From JAWLDB01 sp041686915 (lineage in GTDB: Bacteria > Bacillota > UBA994 > UBA5500), in the NCBI GenBank assembly GCA_041686915.1, contig JAWLDB010000088.1:1-10742 (forward strand): a stretch of 10,742 bases of DNA, given 5' to 3'. A program made the translations under genes and the position numbers. A model generated the notes under the pieces. The model worked only from the letters and a program-made list of their open reading frames with translations, was not told the DNA's origin and ran no database searches. How positions within the stretch are numbered: position 1 is the first letter of the stretch; each line of letters opens with the position of its first letter. This document shows, piece after piece, positions 1 to 6,239 of this stretch.

Positions 1-48
1 AAAAGGATGGCCCCTGTTGAGTTCAGGAACCACCTTCTTACCGCGTAG
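1..48 (+). CDS. IS3-family transposase (OrfB), C-terminal end only
   Basis: Only the last 15 codons lie in the window, read in frame from base 1 to a TAG stop at 46-48. They encode KRMAPVEFRNHLLTA. The pattern (K)-M-(S/T/A)-P-V-E-(Y/F)-R-N-H-L is the usual tail of the integrase-core (DDE, rve) OrfB transposase of IS3-family elements, just after the catalytic domain. The enzyme would excise and insert the element. An IS-end-like sequence follows within 20-45 bp, as expected for the right end of an IS3 element. The gene body is outside the window, so I cannot say whether it is intact. The family call rests on a short tail plus the terminal sequence; the exact subgroup (IS150, IS2 or other) is not resolved. 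Confidence 0.72.
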   Translation, partial: KRMAPVEFRNHLLTA

Positions 49-92
49 AACAACGTCTCTTTTAGGATGTCTACTTTTATGGGCTCAGTTCA
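1..92 (+). mobile_element. Right end of an IS3-family insertion sequence
   Basis: After the transposase stop at 48, bases 68-92 begin TGTCTACTTTT and end GGGCTCAGTTCA. Read from the outside, this is TGAACTGAGCCC followed by ATAAAAGTAGACA, which resembles the terminal inverted repeats of many IS3-family elements (TGAACTG..CCC...AAAAGT..GACA, with TG...CA ends). I place the element's end at about base 92. A target duplication of 3-4 bp would follow directly (CTG or CTGT at 93-96), but the left end is outside the window, so this cannot be confirmed. The element sits about 30 bp past the stop of the M55 peptidase gene and runs convergently to it. Confidence 0.65.
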
Positions 93-124
93 CTGTCCCC
101 GCGTTTCACGCCTTCTGCTTATTC

Positions 125-937
125 TTATGGCCTGGCCAAAGTGATCATTGCGCGCAGGCCCATGAAGGCTTGCATGAAATCATCGTTGGTGTAGCTGACC
201 GTTTGCCCATCGACTCTCACTGTTCCCGGCATGATTGAGGCTGCGTCTGCTTGGCCGGATTGGATGAAGCGCAGGCTGAAGGTATAGGGCCCCTGCGGCA
301 TGTAAGGCTTGTGCTGATCCAGCTTGCCCAGAGCCTGTTTGACACCGTCCTTAATCAGACGGCAGGCCTTGGCGGGATGCAGGGAGCACGCTGAATAGCG
401 CGTGATGGCGTTCTTCACAACAACCGTTTCTACATTTCCAAGCATCTCTTTTGCTTCCTGGGCAACGCAATCGTCACCTGCCACCAAAACGACTGGGATA
501 CCATAGTACCCTGCAATGGCAGCATTTATGGAGGTTTCACCCATTGGTTGCTCGTTCAGTAGTACCGTGCTAACGGTGCGGCCACTGATGGTGTGGCTCA
601 AGATGCCATGGGTTAACATGCGCGCATGGTAGCCCACAAAAATGGCGGCATCAAAGCCTGCCTGCACACCTTCCATCATGGACAGCGGCTTTGGGGATCC
701 TTGAATGAGCTCAGCTGCTTCATCCAGCTCTGCCGGGATCAGATTTGTCATGCTGCCGTGGGAGTCATTTACGACGATCCTGGTAGCGCCTGCTTCCAGA
801 GCGCCCAGAATAGCCGCATTGGCCTCCGCCGTCATTTGCCGCCTGGCGCGGTCATAGTCTCGTCCTGACGGACTCGTGCTCTCACCGTTAACTACTCCAC
901 AGACGCCTTCAATATCCACCGACATATAAACTCGCAT
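125..937 (-). CDS. dppA: M55-family D-aminopeptidase (DppA type)
   Basis: Zinc-dependent aminopeptidase of the M55 family, which in B. subtilis DppA releases N-terminal D-amino acids from peptides and is linked to use of peptidoglycan-derived D-Ala peptides. The protein is 270 aa, close to DppA. The metal-site pattern is complete: Asp8 and Glu10 in MRVYMSVDIEG, His60 in VVNDSHG, His104 in VGYHARM, the catalytic-type His115 in ILSHTISG, and a conserved glutamate at about 134 (PMGETSINAA). The start is the ATG at 937 because GGGAGGT (944-950) lies 6 nt upstream; an upstream in-frame ATG at 970 has no such site. There is no signal peptide, so it is cytosolic. It is separated from the ECF gene upstream by a terminator, so it probably has its own promoter. 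A perfect dyad lies 23 nt before the start. An IS end lies about 30 bp beyond its stop. Confidence 0.93.
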   Translation of the reverse strand: MRVYMSVDIEGVCGVVNGESTSPSGRDYDRARRQMTAEANAAILGALEAGATRIVVNDSHGSMTNLIPAELDEAAELIQGSPKPLSMMEGVQAGFDAAIFVGYHARMLTHGILSHTISGRTVSTVLLNEQPMGETSINAAIAGYYGIPVVLVAGDDCVAQEAKEMLGNVETVVVKNAITRYSACSLHPAKACRLIKDGVKQALGKLDQHKPYMPQGPYTFSLRFIQSGQADAASIMPGTVRVDGQTVSYTNDDFMQAFMGLRAMITLARP

Positions 938-960
938 ATCTGTACCTCCCGCTATATTGG

Positions 961-973
961 TCATTGTCAATGA
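961..973 (-). promoter_or_regulatory. 13-bp palindrome upstream of dppA, possible operator
   Basis: The sequence TCATTG-T-CAATGA is a perfect dyad with 6-bp arms. It is flanked on both sides by a direct repeat ATATTGG (954-960 and 973-979, the second sharing one base with the dyad). It sits just upstream of the dppA ribosome binding site, in the only 90 bp that can hold this gene's promoter. The position suits a repressor or activator site, but no regulator is identified and I do not see a convincing -35/-10 pair next to it. Confidence 0.35.
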
Positions 974-1027
974 TATTGGCCCTTGCCTTGGATAATTCCT
1001 GCAGCATACCTGAAGATTGTCTCAGAC

Positions 1028-1058
1028 CAAAAAGGACTGCCCCGACTGGGGCAGTCCT
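1028..1058 (-). terminator. Rho-independent terminator after the ECF S-component gene
   Basis: A perfect 11-bp stem (AGGACTGCCCC, 1033-1043, with its complement at 1048-1058) closes a 4-nt loop. On the minus strand a run of five T follows. It lies 17 bp past the stop of the ECF S-component gene, so it ends that transcript and separates it from dppA. Confidence 0.92.
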
Positions 1059-1074
1059 AAGCTTCATGAGTTGG

Positions 1075-1590
1075 CTAACGTTTGTTGCGGTTGAATGCGT
1101 GCCACACCGGTACAAGTAACGGGATAGCCAGCGCCAAAGATACAACAGCTTGTACAAGGTTTCCAGGGACGTTTACTACAGCTCCAGCGACCCCATACAT
1201 GACGCTCTCTGCCAGGAGATAGCCAGCAACCATCCATGCGCCTGCCACAACCATGCCCAACACAGGCAGGACAAGTTTCCGTTGGGACTGATAAGCCTTA
1301 TGGGCGATTAATCCGACAATCAATCCTTCCAGTCCCTTAATGATTAAAGTCCAGGGGGCGTATTGCGCATAGCCGGACAAAAGATCAGCCAAAGCGGAAC
1401 CAATGCCGCCAGCGAGGAGTCCAAAAAAGGGGCCAAAGACGACTCCGGTAACGAAGATGATACTGTCGCCGAAGTTGATATATCCTTGGGACGCAGGATT
1501 GGGGATCTGAATGATCATAGTCATAAGAGTAACCAGGGCCATAGTCAGCGCGACAAGAACCAGGCGATAGACGGGCGAGCGATTAACCAT
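1075..1590 (-). CDS. ECF transporter S component (substrate-binding membrane subunit)
   Basis: Small hydrophobic protein of 171 aa with about five to six membrane segments (approx. 9-29, 41-61, 79-97, 106-125, 131-139 and 143-165). This matches the S component of energy-coupling factor transporters, which captures a vitamin or cofactor precursor and docks on the shared EcfA-EcfA'-EcfT module. The stretch INFGDSIIFVTGVVFGP and later GGIGSALADLLSGY / APWTLIIKGLEGLIVG is typical of the ECF-type S-component family (Pfam PF07155-like). No ATPase or EcfT gene is adjacent, so it is probably a group II S unit using a module encoded elsewhere. The start is the ATG at 1590, with AAGGAGGT (1601-1608) at a somewhat long 10-nt spacing. 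The 72-bp gap upstream is too short for a usual vitamin riboswitch, so the substrate is not indicated. Confidence 0.85.
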   Translation of the reverse strand: MVNRSPVYRLVLVALTMALVTLMTMIIQIPNPASQGYINFGDSIIFVTGVVFGPFFGLLAGGIGSALADLLSGYAQYAPWTLIIKGLEGLIVGLIAHKAYQSQRKLVLPVLGMVVAGAWMVAGYLLAESVMYGVAGAVVNVPGNLVQAVVSLALAIPLLVPVWHAFNRNKR

Positions 1591-1623
1591 CGGTAAGCAG
1601 ACCTCCTTGCTAATGTCAGACAG

Positions 1624-1632
1624 AGTATAGCA
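1624..1632 (-). promoter_or_regulatory. Possible extended -10 promoter for the ECF gene
   Basis: On the minus strand the sequence TGC-TATACT fits an extended -10 element (TGn-TATAAT, 5/6), about 34 nt before the ATG. No good -35 is visible. The gene could instead be read through from the HD-domain gene upstream, since no terminator lies between them. Confidence 0.35.
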
Positions 1633-1662
1633 CAAGCCAGTCTGTTAGGGAGGAGCCTGCGG

Positions 1663-2868
1663 CTATTGCCCCAGCTCTGCCTGCAAATCTACGTACAAGT
1701 TGCCAAAGCTGACGCCTGCCAGGGAGCTCCCTCGATACAGTCTACTCAAGTCTGCAAGCCCTTGTTCCAGGTGGGGAGACTTGATCCCGTGCGAGAGTGA
1801 CAGATGTGCTTCCATGTATGCGGCCAAATGATCGCAGGCCCGAATTAGTTCACCGTCTACCGGGTTGAAGCAGTCCAGATTGTGAAATTGGTTGATTGCT
1901 TCAGAGGTAACCACTTCAGTACGGTCATTAATCTGCACTTTGCTTGCGAATTCATCTTCGATGAAGTACTTGAGCTCCTGATGCCATGACGCGGGTAAGA
2001 GTGGCAGAATGCGCTCTTCAATCTGGCGGCTCTCTATTTCCTTGATGATTTGCTCCAGACCTTGCACTGAACGCTTCACCGGGCTGACAATGTCCCGCGT
2101 CAACACTTCCGGTAAGTCATGAAACAAACCAGCAAAGAAGTTGTTGTAGATGCGCCGGTCACATGCTCCAAGCTGCACAGAACAGAGATAGGAGAGCATA
2201 GCCACAATCAGCATGTGGCCTAGTACTGATGTTTCAGGCACCCGTGGCGATTGCGCCCAGCGCTGTTGGAAGCGCAATTGCCCCACCAGATCCAGGAATT
2301 TATGAGTCTTTCTGTGTAGATCGATCTTCTGCACACCAAGCAGGTCGTAGTGGTCCTCCAGCTCGTTTTCTATCCGCTCTTTTGTCTCCTCAACACCATA
2401 GATCCCTTTGTTTAGGTTGTAGATCAGGCCGAATTCCCAGTTGGTGGCAAGATAGTGGGCAGCGCGCAATATTTTGCGCTCAAATGCGGTATTCCCGGGC
2501 ATAAGCATGTAATCGCTAAATCGCCCGAAGAAACCTCCCTCGATCGGTTCAAGCCGCTCCTTGAGTTCATTTAGAACCCAGTTGTTCAGTTCCGTGCCAC
2601 TCTCGCTCATCAAACGGTGGTAGATTGGTGGTTTGATATCTGTCAGCAGGATGCGGTGCAGAAACTCAAACATTCCACCTTCGATCAATGCACGCCAGTT
2701 TACCTGGTTACCCCTGTCTTCCTCACACCGTCCAATCACGTAGGCAAACAGCATCTTGTGTGCCTGTTTGTCCAACTCCGTGAAACCCTTGTGTGGGCGC
2801 AGATGATCATTCCAACGTTGAATGTGCGCAGCCTGATAGATTAACTTGAGCAATGGTTTGGTGATCAT
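1663..2868 (-). CDS. Tandem HD-domain protein, YfbR-like phosphohydrolase
   Basis: A 401-aa HD-superfamily protein. The C-terminal half (about 195-365) has the pattern of the YfbR-type 5'-deoxynucleotidases (HD_3-like): Arg203-Trp204, His218, the His250-Asp251 pair in FFAGLFHDLPEVLTRDI, Glu254, and Asp346 in IRACDHLAAYMEA. This predicts a metal-dependent phosphohydrolase, perhaps on nucleoside monophosphates. The N-terminal half (about 15-150) repeats the layout in weaker form: Arg18-Trp19, His37, LHRILLTDIKPP (71-82), and RAAHYLATNWE (135-145). There the HD aspartate is Arg72 and the last metal aspartate is His138, so it is probably inactive. The start is the ATG at 2868 with GAAGGAGAG upstream; the open frame extends about 280 bp further but has no better start and does not look coding. 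It may be co-transcribed with the ECF gene. The true substrate is unknown. Confidence 0.82.
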   Translation of the reverse strand: MITKPLLKLIYQAAHIQRWNDHLRPHKGFTELDKQAHKMLFAYVIGRCEEDRGNQVNWRALIEGGMFEFLHRILLTDIKPPIYHRLMSESGTELNNWVLNELKERLEPIEGGFFGRFSDYMLMPGNTAFERKILRAAHYLATNWEFGLIYNLNKGIYGVEETKERIENELEDHYDLLGVQKIDLHRKTHKFLDLVGQLRFQQRWAQSPRVPETSVLGHMLIVAMLSYLCSVQLGACDRRIYNNFFAGLFHDLPEVLTRDIVSPVKRSVQGLEQIIKEIESRQIEERILPLLPASWHQELKYFIEDEFASKVQINDRTEVVTSEAINQFHNLDCFNPVDGELIRACDHLAAYMEAHLSLSHGIKSPHLEQGLADLSRLYRGSSLAGVSFGNLYVDLQAELGQ

Positions 2869-2886
2869 GTAGCATCTCTCCTTCGG

Positions 2887-2914
2887 ATTATCACAGATGT
2901 TATATTCTGTACAA
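2887..2914 (-). promoter_or_regulatory. Possible promoter of the HD-domain gene
   Basis: On the minus strand TTGTAC (-35, weak) is followed after 16 nt by GATAAT (-10, 5/6), which has an upstream TG (TGT-GATAAT), i.e. an extended -10. It lies 18 nt before the ATG at 2868, which leaves a very short leader. The spacer contains an ACAGA...TCTGT dyad. Confidence 0.4.
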
Positions 2915-2930
2915 TCACGGCGCCTCCTTG

Positions 2931-2959
2931 TTGGGCACGGGATCATCTGCAGGGATAAT
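2931..2959 (+). promoter_or_regulatory. Possible promoter of the amidase gene
   Basis: TTGGGC (3/6) and GATAAT (5/6) are spaced by 17 nt in the divergent intergenic region. The leader to the TTG start at 3087 would be about 120 nt. This is the best pair I see, but it is weak. The rest of the 2869-3086 gap shows no RNA gene or riboswitch I recognise. Confidence 0.3.
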
Positions 2960-3086
2960 CTGGACAAGCCGTGATCATGGCAACAATACCCTGTCGAATG
3001 AGGTAGGGAAGATGTCAGCCGGTGTCGAAATAGCCTACTGACAGCAAGAACATTAAAACGTCCAAGACCTTTGGGAGGGAACAACG

Positions 3087-5438
3087 TTGAAACGATGTCG
3101 CAGCTTGGCTGCCTTTCTTGTCGCGTTAGTGCTCTTATTGAACACAATCCCCGTTGTGGCAGCCCCGGCTGTGGGGCTGTTTTTAGACGGGGCTCGCCTG
3201 TCCTCTGACGTGCCGCCCGTGATTATCAGTGGTCGTACTCTCGTGCCGTTACGGGTGATAGGTGAAGCGCTCGGTGCAGAAGTCCTTTATACATCCAATT
3301 GGGCCCCCATCATCATGACAAAGGGGGCTAGCCGGGTAGAAGTTACACTGAACAAAACCAAGGCATACATAAACGGGCAGGCCGTGACGCTGGATGTTCC
3401 TGCACGTATTGTATCCGGTCGTACGATGGTACCGTTGCGTTTTATCAGCGAAAGCCTCGGGGCCGAAGTCGACTGGGTTGAGTCGCCACCCAGTGTGCAC
3501 ATCAACTCTCCATTGGGACAGTTGTCTTCTGCTGAGTTGGTCTCGGCCCAGGACAAGTATACGGGCCTATCTTTCACATCCAACAAAACCATTAAGCTGG
3601 GCACTCCCACCCTTAGTGAGGACAAGCTCACTTATAGCATTCCAGTCTCCAATGTAGAGGCAAAGCCTGAGTCAGCTACCTGGCAACCTGAACAGAGTAA
3701 CATCTCGGGTTTCAGTGTGCAGCCAACAGCAAAGGGCGAGGCAGTAATCCGGCTTGCGCTTGGCGAGCAAGCCGATTGGTTGCTTCCTCAAGTTAACCTC
3801 GGTCAGAGTGGCCAAGCCCTGACAGTTAGCTGGCCGTACGGACTGAAGCAAATGACGTGGGAACAGATCGGTGGCGTGGAGCGACTGAAACTGGGACTGC
3901 CAAACACAGTCGTACCTGAAGTTATCGACACTACCGTTACAGTATCAGCTGAAGGCAGCCTAAACGGCGAGGTTCTGCGCTGGCCCGGGTCAAGTGCTGT
4001 AATCAATGTGCGTTCGGTGCCTAGTACAGAGAACAATGATCCGATTGCCAGCGTTAATCAAGGTGACTCCGTTAACGTGGTTGGCGAAACCGAAGGTTGG
4101 TACAAGGTGAAACTGCAGGACGGCACCGAGGGTTGGATTGCAGACTGGTTGATCGGGGTCGAAACCAATATCGAAGAGCCAGTTGGCGTAAACGTGCGCA
4201 GCGGCCCTGGTACAACCAACTCCAAACTGGCTACGATTTACCCCCCGCACAAGATTACTGTGCTGGAACGCAAAGACGATTGGTGCAGGGTTGACTACGG
4301 TGGGACGCGCGAAGGGTGGATAGCGGATTTTCTGGTGCCACTAAGCAGCCGTTTTACCGCACCAGCTACAGTGCCGGGGTTACGTCTGGTTTTGCCAGGG
4401 ATGTTACGAGATCAGACCATCGGTTGGCAACCCTCAGACTCTTCGCACGTGGCAGCGGCTGCCTGGGAAGACGGACCGGAGGGAACCAGCCTGATCATGC
4501 AACTCAAACGTCCCGTGTCTCATCGCTTGGAGCAAACCGAAACGGGATATCAACTGACGTTTGGTAACTGGGTGAAGAGTGTCGCTTTGAAGAGCACAGC
4601 TAGTGGCGTTAAGCTGGGAATTGAGCTTGATGGTGCGTCTAAAGCCACCGTTCAATACTCCGCCGAAGAACTCAAGGCAGTGGTTACCATTCCCAACGCT
4701 GCGTTGAACGAAGACATTCCGGCACAAATAGTTGGAGATAAGGCCCTCGTTGCTGAAGTGAAAACCGGACAAGCAGGTACCGACGTCCGCATTGAGGTAC
4801 TGCTTACCCGGCAGCTAGCCTATCATCTGAGCAGCTCTAACGATGATGCAGCATGGGAACTAGCTTTTTCATCACCAACCTTGGCCGGCAAAGTGATTGC
4901 CATCGATCCCGGTCACGGAGCTACAGACCCAGGGGCCTTGGGGACTACTGGATGGCACGAGAAGGACTTTACCCACGATATCTCTTACCGGTTACGTGAC
5001 TTGCTTAAGCAAGCGGGAGCTACCGTGGTAATGACCCGTGAGATCTCAAGTCCTCCTATTTACGGACCAGACCGTTCTGCACTGATCAATGAGGCAGCAG
5101 CAGATGCCTTTGTAAGCATACACATCAACTCGTTCAGGAATAACAGAGCCATTCGCGGGCTGGAGACCTACTATTACCCGAGGATGGACAACGAACGCTT
5201 TGCCAGGTTGGTACATGGTGAATTGACCAGCGAGTTGGGTTGGCCAAGCCGTGGAGTAATCCCTCACACGAAGTTCATTATGGTTAAGAACACCATGACT
5301 ACCGGGGTGTTGGCGGAGATTGGTTATATCTCAAACTCTCAGGAGGAGGCGGAGTTGCTGAAGCCAGAGGTTCGACAACGGATTGCTCAAGCTCTGTTTA
5401 CGGCCTTCTCGCGCTACTTCTCTGACCAGCAGCGCTAA
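3087..5438 (+). CDS. Secreted N-acetylmuramoyl-L-alanine amidase with stalk, SH3 and AMIN-like domains
   Basis: A 783-aa exported cell-wall hydrolase that cuts the bond between N-acetylmuramic acid and L-Ala in peptidoglycan. Residues 1-26 are a signal peptide (KR, hydrophobic core, VVAA cleavage). Residues 30-140 hold two copper-amine-oxidase-like stalk repeats, each with SGRT(L/M)VPLR followed by LGAEV. Residues about 302-356 and 365-417 are two bacterial SH3 domains, each starting VNVRS and ending EGWIADxL. Residues about 428-595 resemble an AMIN-type wall-binding region. Residues 601-778 are the Amidase_3 catalytic domain, with zinc and catalytic residues His610 (DPGHG), Glu625 (WHEKD), His679 (SIHIN) and Glu744 (EIGYISN). 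The start is a TTG because GGGAGG (3073-3078) lies 8 nt upstream and no in-frame ATG fits. It is transcribed divergently from the HD gene. I see no terminator after it. Confidence 0.93.
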   Translation: MKRCRSLAAFLVALVLLLNTIPVVAAPAVGLFLDGARLSSDVPPVIISGRTLVPLRVIGEALGAEVLYTSNWAPIIMTKGASRVEVTLNKTKAYINGQAVTLDVPARIVSGRTMVPLRFISESLGAEVDWVESPPSVHINSPLGQLSSAELVSAQDKYTGLSFTSNKTIKLGTPTLSEDKLTYSIPVSNVEAKPESATWQPEQSNISGFSVQPTAKGEAVIRLALGEQADWLLPQVNLGQSGQALTVSWPYGLKQMTWEQIGGVERLKLGLPNTVVPEVIDTTVTVSAEGSLNGEVLRWPGSSAVINVRSVPSTENNDPIASVNQGDSVNVVGETEGWYKVKLQDGTEGWIADWLIGVETNIEEPVGVNVRSGPGTTNSKLATIYPPHKITVLERKDDWCRVDYGGTREGWIADFLVPLSSRFTAPATVPGLRLVLPGMLRDQTIGWQPSDSSHVAAAAWEDGPEGTSLIMQLKRPVSHRLEQTETGYQLTFGNWVKSVALKSTASGVKLGIELDGASKATVQYSAEELKAVVTIPNAALNEDIPAQIVGDKALVAEVKTGQAGTDVRIEVLLTRQLAYHLSSSNDDAAWELAFSSPTLAGKVIAIDPGHGATDPGALGTTGWHEKDFTHDISYRLRDLLKQAGATVVMTREISSPPIYGPDRSALINEAAADAFVSIHINSFRNNRAIRGLETYYYPRMDNERFARLVHGELTSELGWPSRGVIPHTKFIMVKNTMTTGVLAEIGYISNSQEEAELLKPEVRQRIAQALFTAFSRYFSDQQR

Positions 5439-5475
5439 ACAGTTTATATCACTTCCCTTGACTTTCCTTGCTGTG

Positions 5476-5492
5476 GTTTGATAGTATCAAAC
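5476..5492 (+). promoter_or_regulatory. 17-bp perfect palindrome, probable MarR operator
   Basis: GTTTGATA-G-TATCAAAC has 8-bp perfect arms around one central base. It covers the -35 hexamer of the marR promoter. Size, symmetry and position fit a MarR-family autoregulatory site, at which binding would block RNA polymerase. That the adjacent regulator binds it is inference. Confidence 0.6.
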
Positions 5493-5506
5493 TGGAAGCT
5501 TATAAT
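5478..5506 (+). promoter_or_regulatory. Sigma-A-type promoter of the marR gene
   Basis: TTGATA (5/6 of TTGACA), a 17-nt spacer and a perfect TATAAT make one of the best promoters in the window. It lies 57 nt before the chosen GTG start. A second weaker pair (TTGACT at 5458-5463 with GATAGT at 5480-5485) overlaps it. Confidence 0.75.
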
Positions 5507-5562
5507 ATCGAAATGTCACCATGTGTGTAACATAACTATATGGGATTTGGGGGGTGAAGCTA

Positions 5563-6027
5563 GTGTCGGTTGAACCGAAGGCTGAGAAGTACGTTGATGA
5601 GTTGGAGCGTCTGCTGCGCACGGTTAGTAGCATCATCAAACGGAGAGGCCGTGATATCCTGTCCGACTTTGATATTACACCGCCTCAGTTTAACGCACTT
5701 TTAATTCTCGTTAACAATGGAAACCTGACCATTGGTGAGTTGGGAGAGCGCATGTATCTGGCCTGCAGCACAGCCACTGACCTAATTGATAGAATGGAGC
5801 GTAACGGGCTGGTAGCGAGGGTTCGAGACGCTAATGATCGGCGCGTCATTCGATTGCACGTAAAGGAAAAGGGTCACCAAATGGTAGATGCAGTGCTGTC
5901 AGCGCGCAAGAAGTACCTCTCCGGTATCCTTGAAGATTTGACAGTTGACGAGACTAGCGTGATCATTGAAGGCATGAGGCATATAGAACAACTAATGACT
6001 CAGGCTGAAGCTACCAAAAGCGAATAA
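5563..6027 (+). CDS. MarR-family transcriptional regulator (YsmB-like)
   Basis: A 154-aa winged-helix dimeric repressor-type protein of the MarR family. The first 30 residues form the helical dimer region. The helix-turn-helix runs from about 52 to 82 (LTIGELGERM, then recognition helix CSTATDLIDRMERNG), followed by the wing with the family mark D-x-x-D-R-R at 89-94, and C-terminal dimer helices at about 103-148. I chose the GTG at 5563 because GGGGGGTGA (5549-5557) lies 5 nt upstream; an in-frame GTG at 5554 would overlap that site and add three residues. The only cysteine, Cys68, begins the recognition helix, so redox sensing is possible but unproven. The gene sits before murI, gerM, rph and rdgB, as ysmB does in B. 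subtilis. Two terminators follow it, so it is probably monocistronic and autoregulated through the palindrome in its promoter. Confidence 0.9.
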   Translation: MSVEPKAEKYVDELERLLRTVSSIIKRRGRDILSDFDITPPQFNALLILVNNGNLTIGELGERMYLACSTATDLIDRMERNGLVARVRDANDRRVIRLHVKEKGHQMVDAVLSARKKYLSGILEDLTVDETSVIIEGMRHIEQLMTQAEATKSE

Positions 6028-6030
6028 GCA

Positions 6031-6069
6031 AAACTGATCGGATGGGACTGTCTCATCCGATTAGTTTTT
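6031..6069 (+). terminator. First terminator after marR
   Basis: A 13-bp stem (AACTGATCGGATG at 6032-6044 with CATCCGATTAGTT at 6054-6066, one G-T pair) closes a 9-nt loop and runs into TTTTT. It starts 4 nt after the marR stop. Confidence 0.88.
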
Positions 6070-6073
6070 GGAG

Positions 6074-6099
6074 ACGGGCCGCAATAGCGGCCCGTTTTT
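6074..6099 (+). terminator. Second terminator after marR
   Basis: A perfect 9-bp GC-rich stem (ACGGGCCGC / GCGGCCCGT) with an AATA loop is followed by a run of T. It begins 4 nt after the first terminator, so marR is insulated twice from murI. Confidence 0.9.
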
Positions 6100-6132
6100 C
6101 TGTTGCCCGCGGTGAACGACAGTCACTGCACA

Positions 6133-6141
6133 TGATATAAT
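6133..6141 (+). promoter_or_regulatory. Extended -10 promoter of murI
   Basis: TGA-TATAAT is a perfect extended -10 element between the tandem terminators and murI. No good -35 is present at 17 nt, which is usual for this promoter type. The leader would be about 90 nt; I see no clear structure in it. Confidence 0.6.
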
Positions 6142-6239
6142 GATGAACAGTTTTGCTCTGCGCGCGGAAATTAGATACGTCGCAGCGCCAAGTCGCATAC
6201 TATGGTGTACAGTGTTTTTGAAAAGGGGGGTGTTTCCCC

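Noticed and set aside
17..238. Plus-strand open frame of 73 codons over the IS end and the dppA 3' end
   Set aside because: It is antisense to dppA, lacks a ribosome binding site, and runs through the IS terminus in a frame other than that of the transposase.
909..1157. Minus-strand open frame of 82 codons overlapping the ECF gene end and dppA start
   Set aside because: It crosses a strong terminator and two clear genes in another frame, and has no family signal.
1591..1662. Possible riboswitch before the ECF S component
   Set aside because: The gap is only 72 bp and shows none of the conserved cores of thiamine, FMN or cobalamin switches.
2869..3147. Upstream extension of the HD-domain open frame (93 further residues)
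   Set aside because: It covers the divergent intergenic region and crosses the amidase start. The composition (Arg/Cys-rich) is not protein-like, and the ATG at 2868 has a proper ribosome binding site.
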